From: Cokeromyces recurvatus
Lineage: Eukaryota; Mucoromycota; Mucoromycetes; Mucorales; Mucoraceae
Assembly (NCBI RefSeq): GCF_025118155.1
Contig: NW_026251387.1
Location: 2,139,501-2,203,500 of the forward strand
Length of the DNA: 64,000 bases
Reading direction: 5' to 3'
This document shows, piece by piece, positions 11,401 to 22,743 of the stretch. How positions within the stretch are numbered: position 1 is the stretch's first letter; each line of letters opens with the position of its first letter. The notes beneath the pieces are model-generated. The model was not told the DNA's origin. It did no database searches and was given only the letters and a program-made list of their open reading frames with translations. A program made the position numbers and the translations under genes.

Positions 11401-12461
11401 CATACGAATATAATACAAATAGTTTATATCTGACTTTGTAACAGAGAAGAGTAAGATTTAATGAATATGTTTGTGTGTATACATCTATAATTTCCTTAAA
11501 TGAAATAACTTACACTTTGTCCTTTCATTTCATTATAAACAACACCCTTAAATTGAATTGGTGTACTAGTATCTAATACTCGCTAAGATGAATAAAAAAA
11601 CCTCCTTTTTATTTTTTTTAATATTTCTTATATATATATTAACTTACCAGTAGGTATTTCATGCTCTAATCTCCAGCCTTCTTGTTTAAAATCAAGTCTA
11701 TTTAACTTTGGATGAAAGACAGCATCCATATAAACATCCCTTAAATTATTATAATCAGCAGGGTTTGTTGTAGCAAAAGGATAAATAGTATAATCACTGG
11801 CTATACATGTATGTATACGTAAGTACATATCCCTGTTTCTTGTTTTTTTTTAACTTTATATACATATGTAGATTATTACCAGTAAAAGCGTTCATAAATG
11901 TAGCTAAACTACGATTTAACATTTTAAAGAAAGGATCCCTTACAGGGTATTTCTGACTTCCACATAAAGTTGTATGTTCCTAATATTATGTAATATATAT
12001 ATATATATTTTATCAACTCTATTTGCTTTCTTATTAGCCTATTCATAGTTACCAGTATATGCGGAACACCAGTATCATTTTGAACAGGTGTATGAAAACC
12101 GACAGCAAATACGTTATTACTATCTTCTCGATCAATATGTAAATGACGTGCTCCAGTTATTTCATGTTGTAATGTAATGGCTGTTAATTCGAGTTCTGGT
12201 ACTTTTCTAACCTAAAGGGCAAAATAAATAAAATAAAAATTATCTGTTTTAACTTGAGCATACTTGTTGAACTTCATAGCCTTGCAACTTTTGACCAGGG
12301 GTTAAGATAGCTTTGCATATATTAGGTTTTCTTTTTTTTTAAAAAAAAATAAAAAAAAAAAAAGCTATTTAATAATATAGAGTTTTATATTCACCTTTTG
12401 AAGCATAATATCTTACACCTCTTTGGAAGAAGCGACTAGAAAGTTTTAGTTGTGTTGACAT
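8404..12461 (-). CDS. cym1: mitochondrial presequence protease, M16C metallopeptidase
   Basis: A gene of a dozen or more exons on the minus strand with roughly 1,000 residues, the size of the Cym1/PreP/PITRM1 family that degrades cleaved targeting peptides in the mitochondrial matrix. The N-terminus ([12 protein letters not shown]) is a plausible mitochondrial presequence. The inverted zinc motif HxxEH is present as HILEH and is split by an intron between HIL and EH; it continues [15 protein letters not shown], a Cym1 hallmark. Later exons give [20 protein letters not shown], the linker region, the C-terminal repeat with [13 protein letters not shown], and an end at QWDKDSQEQ. Start ATG at 12459-12461, stop TAA at 8404. 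Small exons and homopolymer-rich introns make some junctions uncertain, but the family call is secure. It lies tail to head with icl1, with no sign of shared function. Confidence 0.93.
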
Positions 12462-12524
12462 ATATTATGTAAAATAAAGCAAAAATAAAAATAAAAAAAG
12501 TTATTGAACAAAAATAAATGAATA

Positions 12525-12950
12525 CAGTCGTTCCAACGCCAAAGGGCGGTTTGTTAAAAAAAAAGTGCGGCTAATAAATTTTCCAAAAGGGCGGTTTTGA
12601 TTCATCCAATGGGCGGTTTGATTTTTCCCAAAGGGTAGTTTTTTTTTTATTATTATTCCAAAGGGCAGTTTGTAGACTTTGGTCAATACGATTAAACATT
12701 TTATTTTTATAAATTAAACTTTATAAAGTGACCTATGAGCACATGATATGTTTGTTATATTGGATTGCCCAGGTCAGTCCAAATTATGTGAAAAAAAAAA
12801 GTATCTAAAAGCCCTCTTACGGGACAAGAGGTAAAAAGGTAAAGAAAAGGAAGAAGAAGAAAAGGTGATAAAGAAAGGGGGGAATGTTGCTAACAAGTTT
12901 AAAGAGACAACCAGTTGAGTCATTTCCTGCCTGGGTCAAGAAGTGGAGGA
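12525..12950 (+). repeat. left terminal inverted repeat of the TA element
   Basis: Outer part: five units resembling CCAAAGGGCGGTTTG start near 12539, 12583, 12606, 12627 and 12658, spaced 44, 23, 21 and 31 bp. Inner part 12706-12950 matches the reverse complement of 14624-14867 almost base for base. Confidence 0.88.
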
Positions 12951-12966
12951 GGTAATTTGTCGTGTA

Positions 12967-14260
12967 TTAAGTAATCCATTTCCTGTATCCCGTATCAATA
13001 CTGGTTATTGAGTCATCCTCAATCAACATTTTTCCTAACCTTAATGATTCCATATGAAGATAAATTTTTGTATCGTCTGTTGCAGTAAAATTACTGGCGT
13101 TTGATCCTAGTTCCACACTATTTTTTGTTATTGAATGTTTATCTATGCGTACACTTGAGGTTACCAATAGATTGCTGACCGTTGTGCCAATTTTTTAGTT
13201 TGGCTACGTTGTCTTCATGAGTGGTAATTGTATTAATCCATCCATCACATGTTGCCTTTTTGGGAAATGAGGATTTGTGCATTGCAGTACCAACTCTACG
13301 TTCACGGTGCGCATCAACTGTCTTCGATCTTCCATATGATTCCGTACAATTTACGATTAATGCCGCTGATTTATTCACTAGGATTGCCCCTGCAAAAAAA
13401 TTGCAAGATGGCATACCTAAGCTGAGGGAAGAAAGTCCAATCATGATTAATTAACTGTGTAACTTGCATTGTAAGCTCCACGTATTTTTGGTCAAATAAG
13501 TGGTTGTAAATTGGACTTGTATTTATTGTATGATCCAGAAGTTTGTCAATGCTTGAGGATAAAGAGCTTTGTATGACTGTTTCATTGGCTGCTGGAAGTG
13601 TCCAAGAACCAGAAGGCTGATCGGTTAACACTTCACCTATGTTGTCTGACGATGCTAAAAAATGATAACTTTTACCACTTCTACCTGTTAAGGTTATTGG
13701 TTCCAAATTTCCAATTTTTGCCAACATTATAGAATTCTCTTTTTCACGAGTTGACCCTAAAGATGTACTAGACGCCAAGACTATGACAGTGTTTTTATCA
13801 TATTTAAAAGCTTTTTGAGATTGATTTGAATTAATGTCGTCTAAATTTAGATTTAGGCTTTGTAACTTTTGATGTTTTAATAAAATGGTTGTAGAATCAT
13901 CGTTATTATCATCTTCGAGGTTTTGTCGTTTTTTTTTTTTTTTTTTTGTTTGAAATGACTTCACAGTGGCCGTCATGCTTGTTTTTAAGGTGAGTGTTAA
14001 ATGTGGTAGGAGTACTGAGCTTGCTTGGGCATTCAGGACAATTAAATTTACCATTAATCTTGCTAATTTCTGTAATAGTGTCTATTTATTCTTTAAAAAA
14101 AGTATCATCTTTTATTTTTAAATGTCCAGTTCTTACCTTTACCAATAAAGACTTTTATTTCATTCACATGGGTGCCGTAATTATGATTATTTAGTTCTGA
14201 AAAAGTTTCAAAGTCAACATTACAATCTTTGAAACGAAAAGCATTGACATCTGAATTCAT
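12967..14260 (-). pseudogene. broken zinc-finger gene inside the TA element
   Basis: Read on the minus strand from ATG 14258-14260 (MNSDVNAFRF) to the TAA at 12967. A degenerate finger (H-x4-H in NHNYGTH) is followed by an intron and a clean C2H2 finger with C-P-E-C and H-x4-H ending HLKNKH. A run of about 18 A on the coding strand (13931-13948) then shifts frame. Further on, blocks such as LTGRSGKSYHFLASSD, NCTESYGRSKTVDAHRERR and FPKKATCDGW fall in changing frames, with shifts near 13440 and 13170. The gene nearly fills the space between the inverted repeats. No DDE/D triad was recognised. The shift in the homopolymer could be a sequencing error, the others less easily. Function unknown; DNA binding is likely for the finger part. 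Confidence 0.6.
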
Positions 14261-14623
14261 AGAGAAAAAAGAAATGTTAGAGAAAAAAAAATCAAACGCA
14301 AAACACTGTATTTTGGGTGGACACACAGTGAGCGTAGTCGAACTATTCGATGGCGTCTTGGTTGGCTACCCAGAGGAATACCTAAAGTCTGCCCATATCA
14401 TCTTTATGTACACTTTAGTCGGTCACATGCCACTGAATGCTTGCACATGCACACTCGTTTATTCTTGCCACGATCAATTGCAGATCCCCTTTCCTTTCTT
14501 TTAAATCATTTCCCTCAGCATAAGTACCAAAATTCTCAGGATATTTCAGTCTGGCTCTATCGTTGACCAGTTATGTGCACCATTTTACAGGATATGAATT
14601 ACTTACTACACGATAAACTACTC

Positions 14624-14947
14624 CCTCCACTTCTTGACCCAGGCAGGAAATGACTCAACTGGTTGTCTCTTTAAACTTGTTAGCAACATTCCCCCCTTTC
14701 TTTATCACCTTTTCTTCTTCTTCCTTTTCTTTACCTTTTTACCTCTTGTCCCGTAAGAGGGCTTTTAGATACTTTTTTTTTCACATAATTTGGACTGACC
14801 TGGGCAATCCAATATAACAAACATATCATGTGCTCATAGGTCACTTTATAAAGTTTAATTTATAAAAAAATAAAATAAAATAAAAAGAAATAAGAAATAA
14901 GAAATAAGAAATAAAAAATAAAAAATAAAAAATAAAAAATAAAAAAT

Positions 14948-14984
<37 letters not shown>

Positions 14985-14995
14985 AAATAAAAAAT

Positions 14996-15060
<65 letters not shown>

Positions 15061-15399
15061 TGTTGATAGTAAAAGCAAATTTGAGCTACTTGCAAAAGCG
15101 AACTTTGGTCAATAAAAAAGCGAATTTCAGGTGGAGACCAAAGCAAATTTGGTAAACGAGCTTTGGGAGTGGAGCCGCTGTATTTTCAAGTTATGCCAAA
15201 AAAAAAAAAAAAAATAAAGCGTCTCAACTTTATTTACTAGCCGTATCAAAAAAATTCCAATGGTACCAATTAAGAGTAAAATCCTGTATTGACCAAATTC
15301 TACAAACTGCCTTTTGGAATAAAAAAAAAACCGCCCTTTGGGAAAATTTATTAGCTGCACTTTTTTTTAACAAACCTTCCTTTGGCATTGGAACGACTG
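14624..15399 (-). repeat. right terminal inverted repeat of the TA element
   Basis: Mirror of the left end: 14624-14867 inner block, then the A-rich microsatellite, then outer units (CAAACTGCCTTTTGG near 15303, ACCGCCCTTTGGG near 15331, CCTTCCTTTGGCATTGG near 15376) and the tip GGAACGACTG. A second motif, AAAGCGAATTT/AAAGCAAATTT, recurs at 15070-15160 and has no obvious left-end counterpart. Confidence 0.85.
14866..15058. repeat. TAAAA/TAAAAAA microsatellite inside the right inverted repeat
   Basis: About 190 bp of A4-A6 units separated by single T (and a few AAGAAAT variants at the left side). It begins exactly where the inner repeat reaches its TTTATAAA tail and has no counterpart of this size in the left repeat, so it expanded after insertion. 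The long Phe/Ile/Leu frames read across it are artefacts. Confidence 0.9.
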
Positions 15400-16374
15400 T
15401 AAATACATCATGTTAAATAAGGTAAACTATGTTTGATTTGAACTCAGTAGCAGACAGCTATAATTTTTTACATTTTGAATTTAGACAAGGTCAGTTTGCA
15501 GTTAAATACTACTAATCAGTATATCATATTTATAATAGTACCATTATTTCTAGTCATAATCTATAATATATTTTTTCCAGTAATTAGATATAATAATCGG
15601 TTTATGCAATCATTGAAGACTTTGTACAATATATCATTAGCAGCTTTCATAATCAATTTTGGAAGCATAATTTACTAATCCAATATTTTGCTTGGGCAAA
15701 AATTTAAATTTTATTATAAAAACCCCACAAGCATTCTAAAAAAGAATTCTATAAAACATATACAAACAAAAAGCAGTCAAATAAGACCACTTTAAACACT
15801 GAGTAAAGCTATCATGTTGTACTTTACAATATAAGACACACCATATCTTGATCTATATAACAACATTGTAATAGCTTTATCATCCTCTTATATTGTACAA
15901 TGAAGCTGTAAGCTTGTAAAATTGAGTGGTGTACTAACTAAGCTTAGTTGTATAAAGATAAAGATAGATGTCTTTTTTAGAAAAAATAAAAATAAAGTAA
16001 CTATCCCAATAGGCTCAATTGCCAAAGCATAAAATGAATCTGTGTATTTAAGATATATTTCAACTAATAAGCTTATTAGTTTATATTAGACTATATAGGA
16101 TGTAAGGATGTTACAAATAAGCCTATAACAGAATGATTTAATTGATGCATATCCTTGTCAATAAATATAATCATTCACAATAAAATGTGTATATGTTGTG
16201 GATTTTTTTTTTACGTGGTCAAAACGTATCTTTTTAAACTAACAGTTTACAGTTGTTGCTGTTGAGTGAATGACTGACTTTTACGTGACTGGTTCTATTA
16301 AATTTCAGCATATCTATGCATAAAATATGCTGCTATATTTTTTTTTTTTTTTCATTTGTGTTTGTTATTTCTGA

Positions 16375-16505
16375 AATGGACGCATCTGAACGACAGAAGT
16401 ATACCCCCTCACACCTCCCGAGGGCGTACAGCAACTGAAGAGACACTCCAGGCTGATCAGGCCCAGCCATTTCACGGCCGTGGAATAGCCGGTTGATGAT
16501 CATAA
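16375..16505. other. GC-rich island of unknown identity
   Basis: About 130 bp are clearly richer in G and C than everything within 3 kb. It contains CACCTCCCGAGGGCGTACAG and CACGGCCGTGGAATAGCCGG, each with short self-complementary stretches. A frame from ATG at 16377 stops after about 20 codons. It does not match any snRNA, 5S, SRP RNA or tRNA I can recall. It may be the remnant of a mobile element or an unrecognised structured RNA. Confidence 0.4.
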
Positions 16506-19099
16506 AGAAAAAAAGAAAAAAAAAACGGAATTTTACACTTTTTTGATCCCCTTTTTATATCTTTTTTTTTTCCTTTTTTAAGGAGTAAAATCATTCAAAG
16601 AGTAAATATTTTTATCCAATCAATATGAATAAATATTCTTCTTTTATTTATGAACATGTGCATCATATGTTTATGAGAAGCTTTCTAGTCACAAAAAGAG
16701 TCATTAACAAAATAGCCAATTAAAGGAATCAACTTAATTTTACCTTTTTTTTTTTCTGTTACACTTTATTCGGTCAAAAGTTGATATAATTTGCAAACAG
16801 GCAAAGGAGATAATATGCATATTTAAAAAAAAATTAGTACAAGAAAGACTAACTAATAAAATAGATGCAGCAGTATTACTTAAAATAATTTTCTGATATT
16901 TCATACGTTGAATATGCTTCAAGCTTATAAATAGTTTTATCTGATTATTTACTCATGAATATTTCCCAATGTTTTAAGAGAATAGCGTATATAGAATATT
17001 AGTATAAAATTAGAATTAATTTATACATGCATATACAAGTATTTTATTCCCAATATAATAGACACCCTTTGAATATTTTATTAACTCGAGTTCTAAAGCT
17101 AAGTCAGTATGCCAAATTAAATTTGATTTTTTTTTTTTAGCATGATAGGTGCTTTAATACCACCTTTGGTAAGTTCTTTTTTCCTGTCTAGACCATCCTC
17201 AATAAGATCTTTTTCTACTATGCTCAGTTTGTGTAATAAATATTTGAAGATAAGGTATACATGTTCATTCATTTGTTTACAACTTAATTTTTATTCTAGA
17301 ACCTAATATATCCCATATCGATCAACATTTTTAGTGGAGGTACTACTTTCAGTACCCCTATTTTAAAGATAGTTTATCCAAATAAATTAATTTTGCTGTT
17401 AATAATATATATTGCTGTTCGGTTATCACACTGCTTATTCTTCAACTAGTTGATATACACATATATATCAACTTCGTTTAGGGAAATTCTGATTCGTTTT
17501 AAGGAATATTTGTTTTTTTTTTTTTTGTCATCAATAAATAACATGATATAATTTAAGACACTTTATTTAAGTCAATACTTACCTTTATCGTGAATTGGAT
17601 GCAATTAAAACTCGTTATAAATATCTCTAAACTTAGTTTGATGACAAAATAAATAACTACAATAATAGATATCATCAGCAAATTAGGCTTACCTTCTTTT
17701 TTGAATTTCTGAAGCGCTAGTTTTAAGTTTAATGAAGATAATGTATTAAACAAATTTGTCTAATGATTCTTTGAGCTCAACAGTTTTTTTCTTAACTATA
17801 TATCCTCTGCGTATACTATCCCTAATACTTTGGGCTATTGAATAGACAGGACTAGAATAGTATTTTATATGAAGATACCTATAAATCAGTTTTGAAATCC
17901 AAATTACTTGCTGTTCAATATGTAGACAAAAAAAAAGTTGCCTGATACAGTTTCTCTGTGTCTTGTTTTCAGACATCAGTAGATAAAAGTCGTCCGTTGA
18001 TACAGAAAAATAGGGTATTTATATAAATCAATTACTTTTATGTTTCCTTAACCTCTATTTATTAATTTATTTATTTTTTTCCTATTAAGATATAATGATA
18101 GCTTATTAATTATGTACTGCACGTTGCTAGACTCTTTTTGAAAGTTTCAAACATTAAATCTTAAAACATTCCTTGTAAATATTAATTTCTTCTTCTTCTT
18201 TTGCAGCATAGTTCTAACTGTCTAGTAGTTGTCTAAATGTACGTTTTCAGTCCTCTACTATAAACCTTGCTAGGATTCACCTTTTGTAATTTTTAAGACT
18301 TTGTATGACGCATGACTTTAATAAATAGATTTCACGGTACAGTACGCTTTTTTTTTTATAACTTGGCTTAACAATGATGAAAAGATTATTAAATTTAGGA
18401 TATAGGTTAATTAGAGATTCGGTATCTATGAAACTAAAAGTATTATGAATTATATTTTTTTATTTTTTACCTTCCTGAAGCTTTTCTCGTATATTCTTAC
18501 AGAGATCAGTATATATAAAGCGTAATACTGCGTTTTTGCTTGATTTCGTTGCGCAGCAAATGTAACCAGATGCACCTTACAAAAAAAAAAAATTAAGATG
18601 ACAATGTACACTATATCATACCATTCAGAATTTATTATTTCTCAAACCTTTAAATTTAAGCGAATACTAACAAAGAAATAATATTAGCTGGAGCTACTTG
18701 AGAGTGATGAACAGAACGACAAATATCTATTTAGTAGAGTATTAAAAATAAATATAGTCTTGGAAATGCTACCAAATTATTCTTGGTAGTATTAGAGTAA
18801 TCCCAATTGGTGAAGTATACAATCAATTTATTTTTGTGATTTTATTGAATTTAGTTCGAGCTATATACATATATACATATTGATTTAGCTTTAGAACTTG
18901 AGTTAATAAAGTATTCAAAAGTAACTTATTACATTAAGAACGAAATAACTGTATATTGTTCAAAATGTCGCTGTTTCAAGATATAGGGTTATACATAGTG
19001 CAGCTCGGAGAGTATAGTCATAATTCATGGTGGTACAGTTTATCTAAAAAAATACAATTCTCTCCTATTTATTTTATTTGTATTAAAGTTTAAATAGTA

Positions 19100-19510
19100 T
19101 ACAGCTTATAAAAAACGATCTTTTCCAAGATTAAATACCTATTTATTCTTTTAGAATTATTTTCTAATAATGTATACATTTACTTTATAATAAAGTCCTC
19201 TCTCCTTCTCTCTCTTTCTCAACTTTTTCTTTTCTTACACCATCTTTATTCACTCTTTTCTTTGGTCTCCTATATTTTGAAATTGAACACAATCATTTGT
19301 GTCCCCTGGAAACTTGATTTATTACCTGACAATAGATCTGGATCTTATATTTACTTGATCCCTCCCCCCCCCTCTTTTTTTTTTTTATCGCCATCATTAT
19401 CTAGTAAATTGGATCTATTTGACATTATTGATCTTCTTTTTTATCATGGTATCAGAGGCCTTTCCACTATCCCCCTCTTCCTCTCCATTCTCCTTGTTTG
19501 TCTTTAAGTT
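19100..19510 (+). mobile_element. relic of an LTR retrotransposon end with primer-binding site (left limit uncertain)
   Basis: TGGTATCAGAGG at 19447-19458 matches the classic Ty1/copia primer-binding site complementary to the 3' end of initiator tRNA-Met (TGGTATCAGAGC) at 11 of 12 positions. It follows directly after TTATCA, so the preceding sequence ends in CA as LTRs do. Upstream lie TATAAAA-like sequence near 19107, an AATAAA at about 19190 and a pyrimidine-rich stretch, an order expected for U3-R-U5. No gag, pol or second LTR was found. The start given is arbitrary. Confidence 0.45.
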
Positions 19511-19831
19511 TCATATAGGTCCAAGCAAAAGAGTAACAATGTTTTTAATAAAGATATTCCAAAAAAAAAAAAGCAATTAATTCTGAACATATGATAAGTA
19601 TACATTATAAATATTTATTATTAATAACTATAGAATATTTTGGTAATAGTATATACTATATAAACTTATTCTTCTATTGTATAAAGGGAATATCTTGTTT
19701 GTAGAATTTTCTTAAAGGGTATCACCGACAATAATGTATCTATAAATAAACAAAATAATTAGAAACATTGATCTTTATAAAATTGAGGCGTTGAAAATAA
19801 TTTTTTTTTTTTTTAATTATTTATTTATTTA

Positions 19832-20839
19832 TTACCCTTTGTCAGCAACTACACTTCTACTTTTGAAAAAGACGTTATATTTTAATACCCAACGTGGTTT
19901 AACTTGAGTATTTTCATTGATCACACCATATTGGTTTAATACTGTGGATAAGACTTCTGACGTTAAGATTTCTATATATCGATATTTTCCATGTTAAAGC
20001 GATAGTTATGTTAGATCTCCGTTAAAAAAAAAAAAAAATTACCTGTAGTATCGCCATTAAAAGTGATATCAATATGATGTTGTTTTGCAAAATGAATTAA
20101 ATTTTGAGGTAAAGAAGAGCATTGGTTTACATGAACTTGATCAATAGATGGTTTGACCCGAATATCTTCTTTTTGAATAAAATCAGATAAAGTTTGAAAA
20201 TCAAAATCAGATACACCTAGCCTTGAAATAATCCCTTTCTCATGATAATTTTCCAAATCTTTCCATGTCTTTTTTACAATTTCTGAATTAATGTCATTTT
20301 TATCAAAGGAAATAATAAAGGTATCGATTGATTCGACGTCCAAAAGCTTTTGAATATGATAAATAGCTCGGTCAATATAGGCCGTTTGATTATCTTGTCC
20401 CAAGTAAAATAGTTTAGCTATTCATATATGTATATAATACAGGGTATAAATTTAATGATGTTTATTAAACTTAAAATAAAATAAATATATCTCTAACCTG
20501 TTACTTCAACATCATTACGATCATCAGGATGAATACGACTACTTAATCTAATATCAGGCACTTCTAATAATTCAGTTTCTTTAAAATAACGATAAGATGG
20601 AGCCTCTAAGCCATGTAAAGATACTTTTAATGTATCGTAAATAGCTTGTACCAACTAAATAAATTTTAATATTATCCTTATGTAATAAAGTAGGCTATTC
20701 TATATCATACCTCAGTATTTGATTTACAGTTCCAATATTTATTAGCAGTGGTTGTAGTAAGCATTACATTGCCGGTATATAGCACTAATTGTTTAAAGGC
20801 AGGAATAGCTATTTGATTAGGGAAGTGTTGTGTAGGCAT
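19832..20839 (-). CDS. glutamate-cysteine ligase modifier subunit
   Basis: Four exons (20839-20711, 20654-20498, 20417-20043, 19971-19832) join to 266 residues. The protein has the aldo/keto-reductase-like barrel of the GCLM family, the regulatory partner that lowers the substrate Km of glutamate-cysteine ligase in glutathione synthesis. Visible family features are LVLYTGNVM near the N-terminus, SSRIHPDDRNDVEV, KGIISRLGVSDFDFQTL, and KPSIDQVHVNQCSSLP in the middle. The C-terminal exon gives KPRWVLKYNVFFKSRSVVAD before TAA. All splice phases agree. No other glutathione gene is adjacent. A 5' TG/TA microsatellite lies at 20880-20950. Confidence 0.88.
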
Positions 20840-22509
20840 ATTGAATAGTATGTGTGTATATAAAATGTATAATATGAATGTGTATGTGTGTGTGTGTATG
20901 TGTGTGCGTATGTAAGTATGTAAGTATATATATATATATGGATATAGATATAGATAAGAAGAAGAAAAAAAAAAGAAGATTGTTGATTTTATTTCTGTGT
21001 ATTTAAATTTGAATTTGTCAGAAACAAAATAAAAACAACAGATAACAGTCACGAAGCTTAAACTAAAGGCAAGAGATTTCTAAAAAAAAAATAAAATAAA
21101 ATAAAATAAAATAAAAATAAAATAAAAAAAAATGAAATAAAAAAATAAAAAAAATAAAAAATAAAAAGAATAGATTACTATGTATTATACAAAGTAGTAT
21201 TCTATAGATTTATATACAAAAAAAAGAGGAAAAAAAAAAGAAAAAAAAGCATGATGTTATCAGTTGTAGATTATATTATTAATCGTATACCTTGATTATA
21301 AATCAAATTGAAACTATCATTTACCTTTTTTTTTTTTTTTTTTTTTTTGCATTAAATAAAAAGTCCGAATTAGCTAATGACCCTGTTTGTTACTTTATGC
21401 AATCATTATCCACCAATCAAATCCTTCAAGCCAAATGTAAATAAATGATGGCAGCAATAATAAGCTTTATATATAGTATGCCTTTATTTTACTTTACAGG
21501 TTTATTATATTAGCAAAGTTATTTTTGCATATTAATTATAAAGTTCAAAAAATAAAAGTAGACACTATTTTGCTATTATCTTAAACAATAACAGTTAATT
21601 ATATCTACTTGTTCTTCCCTTTAAACTTGTTCAAGTGTTGTTATAGATGTTTAGTATTAAATAAATAAAAAAAAAAAAGGTAAACTTTCTATATCAATTA
21701 TCTTAGAGGCCTGTGTCTGCTTAATAGGATATTTGTCCTTGGCAAAATGTTTATGCGTATCTATACAGAAATAAAAAAAAATGCTTCAAAATAGTAATCA
21801 GCTTTTAATATAATAGCTTTATTTTTGATGCTATTATTATTAATTTTATGGAAAATAGAATATAACATGATTTATCAAATCTTTATGTTATAAATACGCT
21901 AAATTCATTTATTTATCTTCTTTCTTTGCTTCTTGTTTAATAAACAAATTAAATCATAAAAGTAAGTTAAATACGTCTACTTTATAATAACGATAATTAA
22001 TAAAACTTTTTTTCATGTAGTGAGACTCAAGTGGAAGAAAAAGGTAATTAAAAAAAAGAAAGGACAAGTAGATGCATGAATTCTTCTAAATATAAATTAA
22101 CAATAGCGTACAAGACGTCTTAGGGCTAAACGTAGAGCTCAAAGAAAAAGTTAAAGAATAACTTTAAAAAGACCTTTCTTACTCGTATTATTTCCTTAAA
22201 CTTTTTCATGCATCATAAATCATTACCTTATTTCTATTTTATATTTAAAATGGCAAAACTCTATTATCATAAATCAAAAAATAAAATATAGCTGTTAAAT
22301 ACACATATATTTATTTATTTATACAAATAACTACTTATATTTTCTATATAAATGAAGAAGAAAGAGGAAGGTGTGGGGGATAAAAGGGAAAGAGTAAATA
22401 TGATATACATGTAAGAGTGTACATTACAGATAAATTGTTTAATAAAGTTAATTTGAAATTTACAATTTGTGTATGATAATTAAGATGCTTTTTTTTTAAT
22501 AATATGCAT
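20840..22509. other. AT-rich intergenic region, no gene seen
   Basis: Contains TG/TA dinucleotide repeats (20880-20950), TAAAA-type microsatellites (21080-21165) and several A- or T-runs (21200-21350). Otherwise I see no gene or structured element. Confidence 0.6.
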
Positions 22510-22743
22510 TTAAAATTCTGTTGTTTCAATTGCTGCTGATGTTTGTCCACGTAATCTTTTCTTTTCTTCTTTTAAACCTTGATGTAATTGATGAAGTTGT
22601 GCAGCAACTGTATTGTTGGCAGCATGGATGGCAACATCTTCATGTAAAAATTTGTCAAGGAATGAAGTAGCATGTGAAATTGAAGCTTCTTTACTCGATT
22701 GAATCTTTAAATTGAGAGGCACAAGTTCAATTTTCTTGCTCAT
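22510..22743 (-). CDS. small hypothetical protein, 77 residues
   Basis: A single ATG-started exon ending in TAA. The protein starts MSKKIELVPLNLKIQSSKEA and continues with an amphipathic helical segment (SFLDKFLHEDVAIHAANNTV) and a second charged helix (HQLHQGLKEEKKRLRG). There is no signal peptide or membrane segment. Balanced composition, unlike the low-complexity frames around it, suggests a real gene. Its size and helical character would fit a small subunit of a larger complex, but I do not recognise the family. Confidence 0.6.
   Translation of the reverse strand: MSKKIELVPLNLKIQSSKEASISHATSFLDKFLHEDVAIHAANNTVAAQLHQLHQGLKEEKKRLRGQTSAAIETTEF

Larger units (their letters stand above)
12525..15399. 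mobile_element. terminal-inverted-repeat DNA transposon with TA target duplication (2,875 bp)
   Basis: The left end CAGTCGTTCC is mirrored by GGAACGACTG at the right end, each directly flanked by TA (12523-12524 and 15400-15401). That is the Tc1/mariner-type arrangement, although the internal gene is not a recognisable DDE transposase. Inverted repeats continue inwards: iterated CCAAAGGGCGGTTTG-like units near the ends, then a nearly identical block of about 244 bp (12706-12950 against 14624-14867). The right copy is interrupted by a TAAAAA-type microsatellite. The element separates the cym1 promoter side from the AT-rich tract and appears intact at its ends but coding-defective. It could be a non-autonomous element carrying a captured gene, or a divergent family. 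Confidence 0.88.
15400..19831. other. AT-rich gene-poor tract
   Basis: No intact protein gene is supported over 4.4 kb. Short frames on both strands (for example 15475-15678 plus, 17553-17976 minus) lack proper starts or change frame and may be remnants of decayed genes. Named items inside are a GC-richer island at about 16375-16505 and an LTR/primer-binding-site relic ending near 19510. Confidence 0.6.

Noticed and set aside
14841..15146. 101- and 72-codon frames rich in Phe, Leu, Ile on the minus strand
   Set aside because: They read through the TAAAA microsatellite in the transposon end; composition is an artefact of the repeat.
15475..15678. 67-codon hydrophobic frame after the transposon
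   Set aside because: No ATG at the start and AT-rich composition; could be chance in AT-rich DNA.
16375..16505. snRNA, 5S rRNA or SRP RNA gene
   Set aside because: None of the conserved sequence elements of these RNAs that I can recall is present.
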